Positions 1 to 11,199 of a stretch of DNA of 64,000 bases are shown one piece after another. Numbering within the stretch: the stretch's first letter is position 1; the number at the start of each line of letters is the position of its first letter. Origin of the DNA: an uncultured Alistipes sp. (GTDB lineage: Bacteria > Bacteroidota > Bacteroidia > Bacteroidales > Rikenellaceae); assembly GCA_949285535.1 (NCBI GenBank), contig CASDZP010000013.1, positions 29,322-93,321 of the forward strand, read 5' to 3'. The notes under the pieces were generated by a model. That model was not told the origin of the DNA and ran no database searches. It worked only from the letters and a program-made list of their open reading frames with translations. Position numbers and translations under genes: made by a program.

Positions 1-75
1 GTCATCTCTGCTCTCAAATCGAGCGGTGGCAAGGTCGCAGGTCTGGTCAAAACACTTTCGGAGAGAGCCGAGTAA
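1..75 (+). CDS. rplJ: 50S ribosomal protein L10, C-terminal end (partial)
   Basis: The first 24 codons of the window are open and end at TAA (73-75). The peptide ends in LVKTLSERAE, a lysine/alanine-rich tail suited to ribosomal protein L10, the base of the L7/L12 stalk. The identification rests mainly on position: it lies 139 bp before rplL and ahead of rpoB-rpoC, the conserved rplJL-rpoBC order. The gene starts outside the window, so nothing can be said of its start or regulation. Confidence 0.8.
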   Translation, partial: VISALKSSGGKVAGLVKTLSERAE

Positions 76-214
76 TCCCGACGGCGTGTTTTCGGACACA
101 ACGGCGGTTTTACGCGACGAAAAACAAAAAACCGGACCTTTGTGCCACAGGTTGAGAAAAAGAGCTTAAAGGTCAATTCAAATCATTTTGCAAACATTAA
201 AACAAACAAATAAA

Positions 215-589
215 ATGGCAGATGTTAAGAAAATAGCTGAGGAGTTGGTAAACTTGACAGTTAAAGAAGTAAACGAACTTGCTACTATCCTTAAAGAAGA
301 GTATGGTATTGAGCCCGCTGCTGCGGCTGTAGCTGTTGCTGCACCTGCTGCAGGTGGCGCTGAGGCTGCTGCAGAGAAAACATCTTTCGATGTAATCCTC
401 AAATCAGCAGGCGCTGCTAAACTTCAGGTTGTTAAAGTCGTTAAAGAACTCACAGGCCTCGGTCTTAAAGAAGCTAAAGACCTCGTAGACGGCGCTCCCA
501 AGACCGTGAAAGAAGGCGTAGCCAAAGAAGAAGCTGAACACCTCAAAGCTCAGCTCGAAGAGGCAGGCGCTGAAGTTGAAGTTAAGTAG
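215..589 (+). CDS. rplL: 50S ribosomal protein L7/L12
   Basis: A 124-residue acidic protein with the L7/L12 layout: an N-terminal dimerisation helix pair (about 1-35), an Ala/Gly-rich hinge (about 37-58), and a C-terminal factor-binding domain with [20 protein letters not shown] and the ending [10 protein letters not shown]. It forms the mobile ribosomal stalk that recruits translation GTPases. The ATG at 215 is chosen because [11 protein letters not shown] is the normal start; an in-frame codon at 188 would add nine unrelated residues. It is followed by a 235-bp gap holding a hairpin before rpoB. Confidence 0.97.
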   Translation: MADVKKIAEELVNLTVKEVNELATILKEEYGIEPAAAAVAVAAPAAGGAEAAAEKTSFDVILKSAGAAKLQVVKVVKELTGLGLKEAKDLVDGAPKTVKEGVAKEEAEHLKAQLEEAGAEVEVK

Positions 590-601
590 TTTGCTTCTCC
601 A

Positions 602-637
602 GAGATGTCCGGAAGGAAGCCTTTTTCCGGGCCTCTC
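602..637 (+). promoter_or_regulatory. Hairpin in the rplL-rpoB gap, possible attenuator
   Basis: CCGGAA (609-614) pairs with TTCCGG (625-630), and outer GAGA (602-605) can pair with TCTC (634-637), followed only by CTTT. The weak T-tract suggests partial termination or processing rather than full termination. In E. coli the rplL-rpoB gap holds an attenuator that sets the ratio of ribosomal protein to polymerase; a similar role here is inference. Confidence 0.4.
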
Positions 638-824
638 CTTTAAGATAACAGGTGTAGAGTCTATGCAAATAGTCTCTATGCCTTTTTCTTGTCTTTAAAG
701 ATTCGCTCCCGGTCGTCACTAATGTATGCCGATGTTTGGTTGTTGACAATCAGGCGGTTATCTGCTGACGACGTCGCTTTTGAGGCGACAAAAAATAAAG
801 AAACTTCAACAAATCTTGGATATA

Positions 825-3800
825 ATGTCTAACACAACGAATCAACGAGTAAGCTTCTCAGCGATAAGCAATCGGATGCCCTATCCCGACTTTCTTGAGA
901 TACAGCTTAAATCATTCCATGATTTTTTTCAGCTTGATACGACTCCCGAGAATCGTCTGAACGAGGGGTTGTACAATGTCTTTTTGGAGAACTTCCCCAT
1001 CACCGACACCCGTAATAATTTCGTTCTCGAATTTATCGACTATTACGTCGATCCTCCCCGTTATTCGATAGAGGAGTGTCTGGAGCGCGGTTTGACATAC
1101 AGCGTTCCCCTGAAGGCGAAATTGAAACTCTATTGTACCGACCCCGAACACGAGGATTTCGACACGGTTGTTCAGGATGTATATTTCGGCATGGTGCCTT
1201 ACATGACATCGCGCGGTACATTCGTCATAAACGGGGCTGAGCGTGTTATCGTATCGCAGCTTCACCGTTCTCCCGGCGTATTCTTCGGTCAGAGCGTGCA
1301 CTCCAACGGCACAAAGCTCTACTCTGCACGTATCATCCCCTTCAAGGGTTCGTGGATAGAGTTCGCCACCGACATCAACAACGTGATGTACGCCTATATC
1401 GACAGGAAGAAGAAATTGCCCGTCACTACGCTTCTTCGTGCCATAGGTTTCGAGAGCGACAGCATGATTTTGGCTATCTTCGACCTTGCCGACGAGATAA
1501 AAGTCAACAAGTCGAATCTGAAGAAAGTCATCGGCAGGAAGCTTGCCGCTCGTGTTTTGAAAAGCTGGGTTGAGGACTTTGTCGATGAAGATACCGGCGA
1601 GGTCGTTTCAATCGAGCGTAACGATGTTCTGATAGAGCGTGAGGTAATCCTTGAAGAGGAGCATATCGAAGCCATCCTCGATTCGGGAGCCAAGAGCATT
1701 CTCGTTTACAAGGACGGTCAGAACAGCGCGGATTACACCATTGTATCCAACACACTTCAGAAAGACCCCTGCAACTCCGAAAAAGAGGCGGTGGTTTACA
1801 TATACAGGCAGTTGCGTAACTCGGAGCCGCCTGACGAGGCTACGGCTCGCGACGTCATCGACAAACTCTTCTTCTCTGACAAGCGTTACGACTTGGGAGA
1901 GGTTGGACGTTACCGTCTTAACAAGAAGCTCAACAACGACATCGACCCGACGATACGCGTGCTGACCAAAGAGGACATGATTTCGATAATCAAGTACCTC
2001 ATCAATCTTATCAACTCGAAGACGGATGTCGATGATATCGACCACTTGAGCAACCGTCGTGTCCGCACCGTAGGCGAACAGCTTGCCAACCAGTTCTCGG
2101 TAGGTTTCGCCCGTATGGCGCGCACCATCCGTGAGAGAATGAACGTTCGTGACAACGAGGTGTTCACTCCCGTCGATTTGATTAACGCCAAGACGCTTTC
2201 GTCTGTAATCAACTCGTTCTTCGGGACCAACCAGCTCTCACAGTTCATGGACCAGACCAACCCGTTGGCTGAGATGACCCACAAACGTCGTATGTCGGCT
2301 CTCGGTCCCGGCGGTCTTTCTCGTGAGCGTGCGGGCTTCGAGGTGCGAGACGTACACTACACTCACTACGGCCGTCTCTGTCCTATCGAGACCCCTGAAG
2401 GTCCGAACATCGGTCTTATTTCGTCTATGTGCGTTTACGCCAAGGTGAGCGACATGGGCTTTATCGAGACTCCCTACCGCAAGGTGGTTAACGGCAAGGT
2501 TGACATGAGTCCTTCGGGTATTGTCTATCTCTCTGCCGAAGAGGAGGACGGTTTGGTTATAGCTCAGGCGAGCGCGCCCGTTGATAAGGACGGTAACTTC
2601 CTTGAGCCCAATTCTATAAAAGCTCGTTTGGGTAGTGACTTCCCCACCGTTTCAGCCGAAGAGGTTCAGATGATGGATGTCGCTCCGAACCAGATTGCGT
2701 CTATCGCCGCATCGCTCATCCCCTTCCTTGAGCACGACGACGCCAACCGTGCGCTCATGGGTTCAAACATGATGCGTCAGGCTGTGCCCCTCATCAAGTG
2801 TGAGGCTCCTATCGTCGGTACGGGTCTGGAGGGCGACGTGATTCGCGACAGCCGTGTTCAGATTGTGGCTGAACGCGAGGGCGAAGTGGTCTATTCGGAT
2901 GCCAACGAGATACATGTGAAATATGTCACCACGGAAGAGGAGCGTTTCGTAAGCTTCGACCCCGAGGTTACAGTTTATACACTCCCCAAATACCGCAAGA
3001 CCAACCAGAACACCTCTATAACGCTCAAACCGATTGTGCGTAAGGGTGAGAAGGTTGTCAAGGGTCAGATTCTCACGCAGGGTTACTCTACTGAGAACGG
3101 CGAGCTCGCTCTCGGTCGCAACCTGAAGGTGGCGTTCATGCCCTGGAAAGGTTACAACTTCGAGGACGCTATCGTTATATCGGAGCGTCTTGTGCGTGAC
3201 GACGTCTATACCTCTGTCCATGTCGAAGAGTACATCATGGAGGTTCGCGATACCAAACGAGGTATGGAAGAGCTTACTTCGGACATACCCAACGTCAGCG
3301 AGGACGCTACCAAAGACCTTGACGAGAACGGTATCATCCGTATCGGTGCCATTGTCGGTCCGGGCGATATTCTTGTGGGTAAGATTACGCCGAAAGGCGA
3401 GAGCGACCCCTCTGCGGAAGAGAAACTTCTGCGCGCCATCTTCGGCGACAAGGCGGGCGATGTGAAAGACGCTTCGCTCAAGGCTTCTCCCTCGCTCCAC
3501 GGCGTCGTGATAGACAAAAAACTCTTCAGCCGCGCCAACAAAGACTCCAAGAAGGTCAAAATGGCGGAAAAGAGTCTGCTTGAGAGAGTGGACGCTCAGT
3601 TCGAGGCGAATGTTTCAGAGCTGATGAAGATATTGGTTGACAAACTGATGTCTCTTATCGGCGGAGCGCAGTCGCTGGCTATCACCGACTACCTCGGAAC
3701 AGAGCTCTATCCCGCGGGAACAGTCTTTACAGAGAAGATGCTCATGGGTGTCGATTATCTCTCTGTCAACCCGACCAAGTGGGTTTCCGACAAGAAGAAA

Positions 3801-4640
3801 TGCGACCTTATCAAGCAGCTTATCAATAACTATATCGTAAAATACAAGGAACTCGACGCTCACCTTAAACGTGAGAAACACAATATCTCCAACGGTGACG
3901 AGCTTCCTTCGGGCATAATACAGCTTGCCAAGGTTTATGTTGCCAAGAAGCGTAAACTGCGTGTGGGTGACAAGATGGCGGGTCGTCACGGTAACAAGGG
4001 TATTGTGGCGCGCGTTGTCCGCGACGAGGATATGCCGTTCCTCGAAGACGGTTCTATCGTCGATATAGTCCTCAACCCGCTGGGTGTGCCTTCACGAATG
4101 AACCTCGGTCAGATATACGAGACCGTTCTCGGTTGGGCAGGTCGCAACATGGGTATCAAGTTCGCTACACCGATTTTCGACGGTGCGTCGCTTGAGCAGA
4201 TTAACGAGTACGCGGCTAAATCGGGTGTACCCCGCAGCGGTCGTACCTATCTGTATGACGGCGGCACGGGCGAGCGTTTCCACCAGCCCGCGACCGTGGG
4301 TGTGGTTTACATGCTCAAACTCGGTCACATGGTTGACGACAAGATGCACGCCCGTTCAATCGGTCCGTACTCGCTTATTACACAGCAGCCGCTGGGTGGT
4401 AAGGCACAGTTCGGTGGTCAGCGATTCGGTGAGATGGAGGTATGGGCGCTCGAGGCATTCGGCGCGTCTAATATCCTTCAGGAGATTCTCACCATCAAGT
4501 CCGACGACGTGATGGGTCGTGCCAAGGCTTACGAGGCTATTGTCAAAGGCGATAATCTGCCTCCCGCAGGCATACCGGAATCGCTCAACGTGCTTCTGCA
4601 CGAGCTCCGCGGTCTGGCTTTGAGCATAAAGCTCGACTAA
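825..4640 (+). CDS. rpoB: RNA polymerase beta subunit
   Basis: A 1271-residue beta subunit, part of the catalytic core of RNA polymerase with RpoC. The ATG at 825 gives [11 protein letters not shown], the usual Bacteroidetes N-terminus; an in-frame TTG at 780 would add 15 unrelated residues. The rifampicin pocket reads [20 protein letters not shown], so the positions equal to E. coli D516, H526 and S531 are wild type. The active-site and switch motifs [12 protein letters not shown] and [20 protein letters not shown] are intact. rpoC starts 36 bp downstream, so the two are co-transcribed. Confidence 0.99.
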   Translation: MSNTTNQRVSFSAISNRMPYPDFLEIQLKSFHDFFQLDTTPENRLNEGLYNVFLENFPITDTRNNFVLEFIDYYVDPPRYSIEECLERGLTYSVPLKAKLKLYCTDPEHEDFDTVVQDVYFGMVPYMTSRGTFVINGAERVIVSQLHRSPGVFFGQSVHSNGTKLYSARIIPFKGSWIEFATDINNVMYAYIDRKKKLPVTTLLRAIGFESDSMILAIFDLADEIKVNKSNLKKVIGRKLAARVLKSWVEDFVDEDTGEVVSIERNDVLIEREVILEEEHIEAILDSGAKSILVYKDGQNSADYTIVSNTLQKDPCNSEKEAVVYIYRQLRNSEPPDEATARDVIDKLFFSDKRYDLGEVGRYRLNKKLNNDIDPTIRVLTKEDMISIIKYLINLINSKTDVDDIDHLSNRRVRTVGEQLANQFSVGFARMARTIRERMNVRDNEVFTPVDLINAKTLSSVINSFFGTNQLSQFMDQTNPLAEMTHKRRMSALGPGGLSRERAGFEVRDVHYTHYGRLCPIETPEGPNIGLISSMCVYAKVSDMGFIETPYRKVVNGKVDMSPSGIVYLSAEEEDGLVIAQASAPVDKDGNFLEPNSIKARLGSDFPTVSAEEVQMMDVAPNQIASIAASLIPFLEHDDANRALMGSNMMRQAVPLIKCEAPIVGTGLEGDVIRDSRVQIVAEREGEVVYSDANEIHVKYVTTEEERFVSFDPEVTVYTLPKYRKTNQNTSITLKPIVRKGEKVVKGQILTQGYSTENGELALGRNLKVAFMPWKGYNFEDAIVISERLVRDDVYTSVHVEEYIMEVRDTKRGMEELTSDIPNVSEDATKDLDENGIIRIGAIVGPGDILVGKITPKGESDPSAEEKLLRAIFGDKAGDVKDASLKASPSLHGVVIDKKLFSRANKDSKKVKMAEKSLLERVDAQFEANVSELMKILVDKLMSLIGGAQSLAITDYLGTELYPAGTVFTEKMLMGVDYLSVNPTKWVSDKKKCDLIKQLINNYIVKYKELDAHLKREKHNISNGDELPSGIIQLAKVYVAKKRKLRVGDKMAGRHGNKGIVARVVRDEDMPFLEDGSIVDIVLNPLGVPSRMNLGQIYETVLGWAGRNMGIKFATPIFDGASLEQINEYAAKSGVPRSGRTYLYDGGTGERFHQPATVGVVYMLKLGHMVDDKMHARSIGPYSLITQQPLGGKAQFGGQRFGEMEVWALEAFGASNILQEILTIKSDDVMGRAKAYEAIVKGDNLPPAGIPESLNVLLHELRGLALSIKLD

Positions 4641-4676
4641 GGTATATTTATTTTCAGGCAAAAACATCAGTTTATC

Positions 4677-7600
4677 ATGGCATTGAAAAAAGATAATAAA
4701 GTCGGTGGCGGTTTTTCAAAGATAAGAATCGGTCTTGCCTCTCCGGAAGAGATTCTGGAGGCGTCGAGCGGTGAAGTCTTGAAGCCCGAAACCATTAACT
4801 ACCGTACATACAAGCCCGAACGCGACGGTCTTTTCTGCGAGCGAATCTTCGGTCCGGTGAAAGACTACGAGTGCCATTGCGGTAAATACAAACGCATACG
4901 ATACAAAGGTATCGTATGCGACCGATGCGGTGTCGAGGTGACCGAGAAGAAGGTTCGCCGCGAGCGCACGGGTCACATATCGCTGGTTGTGCCGGTGGTT
5001 CACATATGGTATTTCCGTTCTCTCCCCAACAAGATAGGTTATCTTATCGGCGTTCCCACCAAGAAGCTGGAGATGGTCATCTACTACGAGCGTTACATCG
5101 TGGTTCAGGCGGGTGTCGCAGAAGGTGTTCACGACCTCGACCTGTTGACGGAGAAGGAGTATCTCGACATTATATCGATGTTGCCCAAAGGCAACCAGCA
5201 GCTCTCGGACGACGACCCCAACAAGTTCATCGCCCTGATGGGTGCGGAGGCTGTCTATATGCTTCTGCAGCGAGTTGACCTCGACGAGCTCTCATACTCG
5301 CTCCGTCACAAGGCGAGCACCGAGACCTCACAGCAGCGTAAGAGCGAGGCGCTCAAACGTCTTAATGTTGTGGAGGCGTTCCGTGAGTCTAAAGAGATAA
5401 ACAAGCCCGAGTGGATGGTTCTGAAGGTTATCCCCGTGATACCGCCCGAACTTCGTCCGTTGGTGCCCCTGGATGGCGGCCGTTTCGCTACCTCGGACCT
5501 CAACGACCTCTACCGCAGGGTCATAATACGTAACAACCGACTCAAACGTCTTATCGACATCAACGCCCCCGAGGTGATTCTCCGAAACGAGAAACGTATG
5601 CTTCAGGAGGCTGTTGACTCGCTGTTCGACAACTCTCGCAAGTCGAACGCCGTCAAGACGGAGTCTAACCGTCCCCTCAAGTCGCTTTCGGACAGCCTTA
5701 AAGGTAAACAGGGCCGTTTCCGTCAGAACCTGTTGGGTAAACGTGTGGACTACTCGGCTCGTTCGGTAATTGTCGTGGGTCCCGAGCTCAAGATGCACGA
5801 GATGGGTATCCCCAAAGACATGGCTGCCGAACTTTACAAGCCGTTTATCATACGTAAGCTCATCGAGCGCGGTATTGTCAAGACTGTCAAGTCTGCCAAG
5901 AAGATTATCGACCGCAGAGATCCCGTCGTTTGGGATATTCTGGAGAACGTCCTCAAAGGACATCCCGTGCTGATGAACCGTGCCCCGACCCTTCACCGTC
6001 TCGGTATTCAGGCGTTCCAGCCCAAACTTATCGAGGGTAAGGCGCTTCAGTTGCACCCGCTCTCATGTACGGCGTTCAACGCCGACTTCGACGGTGACCA
6101 GATGGCGGTGCACCTGCCGCTGGGTAACGCCGCGATACTTGAGGCGCAGTTGCTCATGCTCGGTGCGCACAACATCCTCAACCCCGCCAACGGTGCTCCT
6201 ATCACCGTGCCTTCACAGGACATGGTGCTCGGTCTCTACTATATAACCAAGCCGCGTAAGGGTGTGACAGGCGAAGGACTGGTGTTCTACTCTCCCGAAG
6301 AGGCCATCATCGCCCACAACGAGGGTCGTGCTGACCTTCACGCGCAGGTTAAGGTGAGAATCAAACAGCTCGGCGAGGAGAAAGCATCTCTGATAGAGAC
6401 AACCGTGGGACGTATCATCTTCAACCAGTATGTTCCTGTGGAGGTAGGCTATATAAATGAGCTTCTGACCAAGAAGTCGTTGCGTGACATCATCGGTACG
6501 GTGATGAAACGTTGCGGCGCGGCACGTACCGCACAGTTCCTCGACGACATCAAGAGCCTCGGTTATCAGATGGCGTTCAAGGGCGGTCTGTCGTTCAACC
6601 TCGACGCCGTCATCGTTCCCAAGGAGAAAGAGGCGTTGGTGGCTGACGGTTACGCTCAGGTAGAAGAGGTGATGGAGAGCTACGGTATGGGTCTTATCAC
6701 CAACAACGAACGTTACAACCAGATTATTGATATTTGGACACACACCAACTCGAAACTCACGCAGACGGTGCTCAAACAGCTGGCGGAAGACGACCAGGGT
6801 TTCAACCCCGTTTACATGATGCTCGACTCCGGAGCCCGTGGTTCTAAAGAGCAGATTCGTCAGCTCTCAGGTATGCGTGGTCTTATGGCGAAACCGCAGA
6901 AATCGGGTGCCGAAGGCGCGCAGATTATCGAGAACCCTATCCTCTCGAACTTCAAGGAGGGTCTGTCGGTGCTTGAGTACTTCATCTCTACGCACGGTGC
7001 CCGTAAGGGTCTTGCCGATACCGCCCTCAAGACGGCGGACGCAGGTTACCTTACCCGTCGTCTCGTCGATGTGGCACAGGACGTCATCATCTCGGAAGAC
7101 GACTGCGGCACGCTTCGTGGTCTCTCGGCTACCGCTATCAAGCGTAACGAGGATGTCGTTGAGACACTCTACGAACGAATACTCGGCCGTACATCTCTTC
7201 AGGATGTCATTCATCCCCTCACAGGCGAGCTGATAGTGGCAGCAGGCGAAGAGATAAACGAAGAGATTGCCAAGAAGATTGAGGAGTCACCCATCGAGCA
7301 GGTTGAGATACGTTCGGTTCTTACCTGTGAGTCGAAGAAGGGTGTATGCGCCAAATGTTACGGCCGTAACCTCGCTACGGGTCGTCTCGTCCAGCACGGT
7401 GAGGTTGTCGGCGTCATAGCGGCGCAGTCAATCGGTGAGCCGGGTACACAGCTTACACTCCGTACGTTCCACGTCGGTGGTGTGGCAGGCGGTGTGGCTA
7501 CCGACAACAAGGTGATAACACGTTACGACGGTAGAGTGGAGATTGACGAGCTCAAGGTCGTTCCCAAGACCGACGAGAACGGCAACCGTGCCGACATCGT

Positions 7601-8894
7601 CATCAGCCGTCTCTCAGAGCTCCGTATCGTCGATGTTCATACAGGCATAACTCTCTATAACCACAACCTTCCCTACGGTTCTATCCTCTATGTTGAGAAC
7701 GGTGCCGAGGTTAAGAAAGGCGACGTGGTTTGCGAATGGGACCAGTACAATGCGGTCATCATATCTGAATATGACGGTAAGGTTACCTTCGACAGCGTCA
7801 TCGACGGTGTAACCTATCGTGAGGAGGCCGACGAACAGACAGGCTTCCGCGAGAAGGTCATCATCGAGTCGCGTGACAAGAACAAGAACCCCGTCATCAA
7901 GATTCTCGACAACAGCGGTGAGGAGCAGAAGCAGTACAACCTGCCCGTGGGCGCTCACATTGTTGTCAAAGAGGACGCCGAAGTCAAGGCGGGCGATATT
8001 CTTATCAAGATACCGCGTGCTGTCGGCAAGGCGGGCGACATCACAGGGGGTCTTCCCCGTGTCACCGAGTTGTTCGAGGCTCGTAACCCGTCGAACCCCG
8101 CTGTCGTCTCTGAGATAGACGGTGAGGTATCGTTCGGTAAAATCAAGCGTGGTAATCGTGAGATTATTGTCACCAGCAAGCTCGGCGAAGTGGTTAAATA
8201 CCTCGTGCCTCTGTCACGTCAGATTCTCGTACAGGAGAACGACTATGTCAAAGCGGGTATGCCCCTCTCTGACGGCGCCATCACTCCTGCCGACATTCTC
8301 GCGATACAGGGTCCCACCAAGGTACAGGAGTACATTGTCAACGAGATACAGGAAGTGTACCGTATGCAGGGTGTGAAAATCAACGACAAGCACTTTGAAA
8401 TCATCGTTCGTCAGATGATGAACAAAGTGAAGATTGAAGACCCGGGCGACACTCGCTTCCTTCAGGAGCAGATTGTGGACAAATGGGAATTCATGGCTGT
8501 CAACGACGAGATATTCGACAAGAAAGTTGTTGTTGACGCCGGTGACTCGACAGAGCTCCGTCCCGGTCAGATTATCAATGTCCGTCGTCTGCGTGACGAG
8601 AACTCTGTTCTCAAGCGTAAAGACCTCCGTCAGGTGGAAGTACGCGACGCCATCCCCGCAACCTCTAACCAGGTTCTCCAGGGTATCACTCGCGCCGCCC
8701 TCCAGACAAGCAGCTTCATGTCTGCCGCCTCATTCCAGGAAACCACCAAAGTCCTCAACGAGGCCGCCATCTTCGGAAAGGTTGACCCGCTCGAAAAACT
8801 TAAGGAGAACGTTATCTGCGGTCATCTTATACCCGCAGGTACGGGCGCTCACGAGTTCCAGAATCTCAAAGTGACCAATATCACGGAGAAATAA
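4677..8894 (+). CDS. rpoC: RNA polymerase beta' subunit
   Basis: A 1405-residue beta' subunit. The N-terminal zinc ribbon ([20 protein letters not shown], about residues 66-85), the catalytic NADFDGDQM loop that binds magnesium (about 467-475) and the second cysteine cluster ([13 protein letters not shown]) are all present. It ends a transcription unit shared with rpoB. Oddity: the last 126 bp of the coding sequence and the bases after the stop are repeated in inverted orientation just downstream (to 9104), and the copy encodes an altered tail (GTDAEFRN instead of GTGAHEFQN). Confidence 0.99.
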   Translation: MALKKDNKVGGGFSKIRIGLASPEEILEASSGEVLKPETINYRTYKPERDGLFCERIFGPVKDYECHCGKYKRIRYKGIVCDRCGVEVTEKKVRRERTGHISLVVPVVHIWYFRSLPNKIGYLIGVPTKKLEMVIYYERYIVVQAGVAEGVHDLDLLTEKEYLDIISMLPKGNQQLSDDDPNKFIALMGAEAVYMLLQRVDLDELSYSLRHKASTETSQQRKSEALKRLNVVEAFRESKEINKPEWMVLKVIPVIPPELRPLVPLDGGRFATSDLNDLYRRVIIRNNRLKRLIDINAPEVILRNEKRMLQEAVDSLFDNSRKSNAVKTESNRPLKSLSDSLKGKQGRFRQNLLGKRVDYSARSVIVVGPELKMHEMGIPKDMAAELYKPFIIRKLIERGIVKTVKSAKKIIDRRDPVVWDILENVLKGHPVLMNRAPTLHRLGIQAFQPKLIEGKALQLHPLSCTAFNADFDGDQMAVHLPLGNAAILEAQLLMLGAHNILNPANGAPITVPSQDMVLGLYYITKPRKGVTGEGLVFYSPEEAIIAHNEGRADLHAQVKVRIKQLGEEKASLIETTVGRIIFNQYVPVEVGYINELLTKKSLRDIIGTVMKRCGAARTAQFLDDIKSLGYQMAFKGGLSFNLDAVIVPKEKEALVADGYAQVEEVMESYGMGLITNNERYNQIIDIWTHTNSKLTQTVLKQLAEDDQGFNPVYMMLDSGARGSKEQIRQLSGMRGLMAKPQKSGAEGAQIIENPILSNFKEGLSVLEYFISTHGARKGLADTALKTADAGYLTRRLVDVAQDVIISEDDCGTLRGLSATAIKRNEDVVETLYERILGRTSLQDVIHPLTGELIVAAGEEINEEIAKKIEESPIEQVEIRSVLTCESKKGVCAKCYGRNLATGRLVQHGEVVGVIAAQSIGEPGTQLTLRTFHVGGVAGGVATDNKVITRYDGRVEIDELKVVPKTDENGNRADIVISRLSELRIVDVHTGITLYNHNLPYGSILYVENGAEVKKGDVVCEWDQYNAVIISEYDGKVTFDSVIDGVTYREEADEQTGFREKVIIESRDKNKNPVIKILDNSGEEQKQYNLPVGAHIVVKEDAEVKAGDILIKIPRAVGKAGDITGGLPRVTELFEARNPSNPAVVSEIDGEVSFGKIKRGNREIIVTSKLGEVVKYLVPLSRQILVQENDYVKAGMPLSDGAITPADILAIQGPTKVQEYIVNEIQEVYRMQGVKINDKHFEIIVRQMMNKVKIEDPGDTRFLQEQIVDKWEFMAVNDEIFDKKVVVDAGDSTELRPGQIINVRRLRDENSVLKRKDLRQVEVRDAIPATSNQVLQGITRAALQTSSFMSAASFQETTKVLNEAAIFGKVDPLEKLKENVICGHLIPAGTGAHEFQNLKVTNITEK

Positions 8895-9104
8895 ATACTT
8901 CAGACAATTTATATCCAAGAAAAAGAGGAGTGCAACTTTTGATGCACTCCTCTTTTCGTTGGATATAATGTCTGAAGTATTTATTTCTCCGTGATATTGG
9001 TCACTTTGAGATTTCGGAACTCGGCGTCCGTACCTGCGGGTATAAGATGACCGCAGATAACGTTCTCCTTAAGTTTTTCAAGCGGGTCAACCTTGCCGAA
9101 GATG
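8768..9104. repeat. Long palindrome: rpoC 3' end plus inverted copy
   Basis: The left arm (8768-8937) is the end of rpoC with its 3' flank. The right arm (8938-9104) is its inverted copy, including the stop codon (8981-8983 on the minus strand). By eye the arms match apart from a 2-nt deletion in the flank, a 3-nt deletion (the CAC codon) and a few substitutions, including GGC to GAC. The similarity stops at 9104, where the repeat element begins. The copy has no upstream gene body and is not a gene. Confidence 0.95.
8921..8956 (+). terminator. rpoC terminator, centre of the rpoC-tail palindrome
   Basis: AAAAGAGGAGTGCA (8921-8934) pairs perfectly with TGCACTCCTCTTTT (8943-8956) around an 8-nt loop, with A and T tracts on the two sides, so it can work in both directions. 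It is the exact centre of the larger inverted repeat at 8768-9104. Confidence 0.85.
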
Positions 9105-9421
9105 TGTCTCCGACGGGTCTCCCGACAGGCACTCCGTGGGCTCTCCGAGGGCTCTCCGAGGGCGCCTTCCGCGGGAGTTACTTTGTCCCTCGACAAAGTA
9201 ACCAAAACGAGGGGGCACAGCCCCTTTTGACCATGTCATACCCATTTATCGCCTCCCGCATATCGCCTCCCGCTTCCCCCGTCGCCACGCATTACACCAT
9301 CGTTTCCCGTCTCTCCCGATATAAGAGATGACGACAACACAACACAACAAAACACCTATAAATCGACTCATATAAGTACAATCAAAAAGGAAAGTATTGA
9401 CGGGGTACGCTTGCCAACTTG
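9105..9421 (+). repeat. Tail-copy element, copy A (downstream of rpoC)
   Basis: In order from the gene: an array of about five degenerate 11-bp units (9105-9170, minus-strand form GCCCTCGGAGA); hairpin H1 (9177-9202, arms GTTACTTTGTC around a 4-nt loop); hairpin H2 (9212-9224, GGGGC-ACA-GCCCC followed by TTTT); ACCATGTCAT; a zone repeating ATCGCCTCCCG; a small hairpin with CGTCTCTC and AGAGATGACG; and the distal motif GGGGTACGCTTGCCAACTTG (9402-9421). No coding sequence was recognised; open frames through it are chance readings of repeat DNA. Confidence 0.9.
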
Positions 9422-9830
9422 TCGGAGTTATAAAGGAGAAAGGCGTAAGAAGATAAAAATGACGAGATATGTTAATTAACTCAACTTATCGAATGTATAA
9501 AGGGGAAAGCGGGTGTAAAATAAGATGTAAAATAATAAAATGGACGGGATACACTAATCAACTTGTTAATGATATTTATATTATATATTTCAATATATTC
9601 CATATTTCATATCTCATTGCTCCAATTTTATTTACCTCTTTATTTTTTATTTTAAGATAATCAGATAATTATTCTTTGTTGTATTACTATCGTTACTATA
9701 TTAGTATATTAATATGTTGGTATATTATTAGTTCGTAATTGCTAATTAGTAATTACGAATTAATAATTGCTAATTACCGCTATCAAGTATCAGTTATTGA
9801 TGTTTCCCGATAGTATATTTAGTTTTTCGG
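9422..9830. other. AT-rich interval between elements A and B, no gene seen
   Basis: About 410 bp, very AT-rich, lying between the inward-facing distal motifs of elements A and B. It holds a degraded copy of the distal motif (about 9541-9565, ACGGGATACAC then TCAACTTG) and twice AATTGCTAATTA (9737-9748, 9765-9776). No recognisable protein; a 63-residue open frame on the plus strand is low-complexity and not supported. Confidence 0.6.
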
Positions 9831-10085
9831 CAAGTTGGCAAGCGTACCCCGTTATTTCTTTTCTTTGGCGAAAGCAGGGTATTATTAGCAAGAGGCTATA
9901 AACGTTTAGATTCTGACTTCGTAGAAGATAATGAGCCAACTGAATATGACATGGTCAAAAGGGGCTGTGCCCCCTCGTTTTGGTTACTTTGTCGAGGGAC
10001 AAAGTAACTCCCGCGGAAGGCGCCCTCGGAGAGCCCGTCGGGAGACCCCTCGGAGAGAGCCCCGCGGGAGGCGTTATGTCAGTAT
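9831..10085 (-). repeat. Tail-copy element, copy B (downstream of lysO)
   Basis: The same element as copy A on the other strand: distal motif (9831-9852), conserved GACTTCGTAGAAGATAATGA block, H2 (9961-9973), H1 (9983-10008) and about four degenerate 11- to 13-bp GC-rich units up to the junction near 10085. It points away from the lysO 3' end, as copy A points away from rpoC, so A and B face each other across the AT-rich interval. Confidence 0.9.
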
Positions 10086-10304
10086 TATAACCGCCGTTTC
10101 GGGCAGTAACTTCGCTATTATATCCATAATTCTCGGTATAATAATAGACCTGACGTGACTTCACGATGCCTGTGATATCGGCTTTATAACGGGATACCGC
10201 TATAAAGCCGATATTACAGGTATTGTGAATGTTACGGTCAGGTCTATTATTATACCGTGAATTATGGATATGATAGCGAAGTTACTGCCCGAAACGGCGG
10301 TTAT
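10086..10304. repeat. Long palindrome: lysO 3' end plus inverted copy
   Basis: The bases 10195-10304 (last part of the minus-strand lysO gene) reappear inverted at 10086-10194, centred at about 10194 in TTTATA...TATAAA. The copy still encodes ITAVSGSNFAIISII but then LGIIIDLT, and diverges by substitutions and small deletions before the copied stop. It is the most altered of the five tail copies. Confidence 0.93.
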
Positions 10305-10802
10305 GATTGGCAGGGTGGTGTCGGCGGTGGTGGCGCCTCCGGCGGATATGGGGGCGAGTTTGCCGAAAACGGTCATGATGAGGGGGGCGAAGAGGAGGGC
10401 GGTCAACTCTCGCATGATGTTGGATAACAGAGCTACGGTGCCGAGTTCTGCACCTTTCGCTTCGGTTATTATGATGGAGCTGAGGGAGTAATAACCCATG
10501 CCGCCGCCGACAGCGACGGCGTCCATGACGGGCATTTTGTCGTATAGTGCGCCTACCGCCGCGCTACCGCCCCATGAACCCAGGACGGTGGCAAGGGGAA
10601 GAAGAAACGACAGGATGCCTTGCGAACGAAAGGCGGTCAGAATGGAGCGGTTGCCGCCTATGGTGATGCCGACACAGAACATGAGCGCCCATAAGGCGTA
10701 ACGGGTGGTGTCCGCGCTCAAAAGAAAGTCGGGAAGGTCGAAAAGACGGCCTACCGCAACCCCGATGCCGAAAAAGGCTATTATGATTACACTGTCTCTC
10801 AT
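10200..10802 (-). CDS. lysO: LysO-family lysine exporter, C-terminal half
   Basis: A 200-residue membrane protein with about six hydrophobic segments, matching the C-terminal part of LysO/YbjE, the inner-membrane lysine exporter. Recognisable family stretches are GGGMGYYSLSSI, LSNIMRELTAL and ITAVSGSNFAIISI. E. coli LysO is one chain of about 300 residues; here it is divided, and this gene's ATG overlaps the stop of the N-terminal half by four bases (ATGA), which implies coupled translation. Its 3' end is copied in inverted orientation next to element B. Confidence 0.85.
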   Translation of the reverse strand: MRDSVIIIAFFGIGVAVGRLFDLPDFLLSADTTRYALWALMFCVGITIGGNRSILTAFRSQGILSFLLPLATVLGSWGGSAAVGALYDKMPVMDAVAVGGGMGYYSLSSIIITEAKGAELGTVALLSNIMRELTALLFAPLIMTVFGKLAPISAGGATTADTTLPIITAVSGSNFAIISIIHGIIIDLTVTFTIPVISAL

Positions 10803-11101
10803 TGCTCACCTCCTTGTCCGTCAGGTTGACTTTCGGTAAATTGTTTTGAAAATATTTTCCAGAGTACCCATGAAAGGGCGCAACTGCCCAATAAGGCTCC
10901 CATGGTTACGACAAAGGCGTCAATGCCGAGAGAACCGAGCGACGCCAGTATAGAGTCGTCGGAACCGACGCTTATGCCCATTAGAAAGAGCAACAGACAG
11001 ATAAAACCCATTATCCCTTTCTTGACAACGTTCATGGGGATGACGTTGGCGAAACGGCCTAGTATGAAGCCGAGGAAGACGGATATTATTACTCCGAACA
11101 T
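10799..11101 (-). CDS. LysO-family lysine exporter, N-terminal half
   Basis: A 100-residue protein with three hydrophobic segments (MFGVIISVFLGFILG; GIMGFICLLLFLMGISVG; DAFVVTMGALLGSCALSWVL), corresponding to the N-terminal third of LysO. It is the first gene of a two-gene operon and overlaps the second by ATGA. Division of this exporter into two neighbouring genes is, from memory, common in Bacteroidetes, so it reads as a natural two-subunit form and not a recent frameshift. Substrate (lysine or analogues) is assigned from the family only. Confidence 0.82.
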   Translation of the reverse strand: MFGVIISVFLGFILGRFANVIPMNVVKKGIMGFICLLLFLMGISVGSDDSILASLGSLGIDAFVVTMGALLGSCALSWVLWKIFSKQFTESQPDGQGGEQ

Positions 11102-11199
11102 AGCTTTTTTAACTTGAGTGTTGAGGATAAACCGTTACGTATTGTGCCGATGTCGCAAGGTATGTTGTGTATGCGACTGATAAAAAGGTGGCGACATAA

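Noticed and set aside
9105..9170. The 11-bp GC-rich units as a CRISPR array
   Set aside because: Units are too short, directly joined without spacers and degenerate; no cas genes are present.
9177..9224. Element core as an integron attC site or insertion sequence
   Set aside because: No integrase or transposase, no attC R/L boxes, core genes and not cassettes; the inverted gene copy is not explained by either.
9047..9331. Open frames through element A, including one on the minus strand (8981-9205) that joins repeat sequence to an RpoC-like tail
   Set aside because: They consist of repeat DNA plus the inverted rpoC copy; the joined frame in the other copies differs in phase or is stopped, so they are not genes.
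9469..9660. A 63-residue open frame in the AT-rich interval
   Set aside because: Low-complexity Ile/Tyr/Phe-rich translation, no motif, lies in degraded repeat DNA.
9931..10158. Plus-strand frame joining element B to a LysO-like tail
   Set aside because: The LysO part is the inverted tail copy and lacks the rest of the transporter; it would be a short membrane fragment without start signals.
10200..11101. LysO split as a frameshifted pseudogene
   Set aside because: The halves overlap by a clean ATGA with a proper start for the second half, and divided LysO genes are usual in this phylum as far as I recall.
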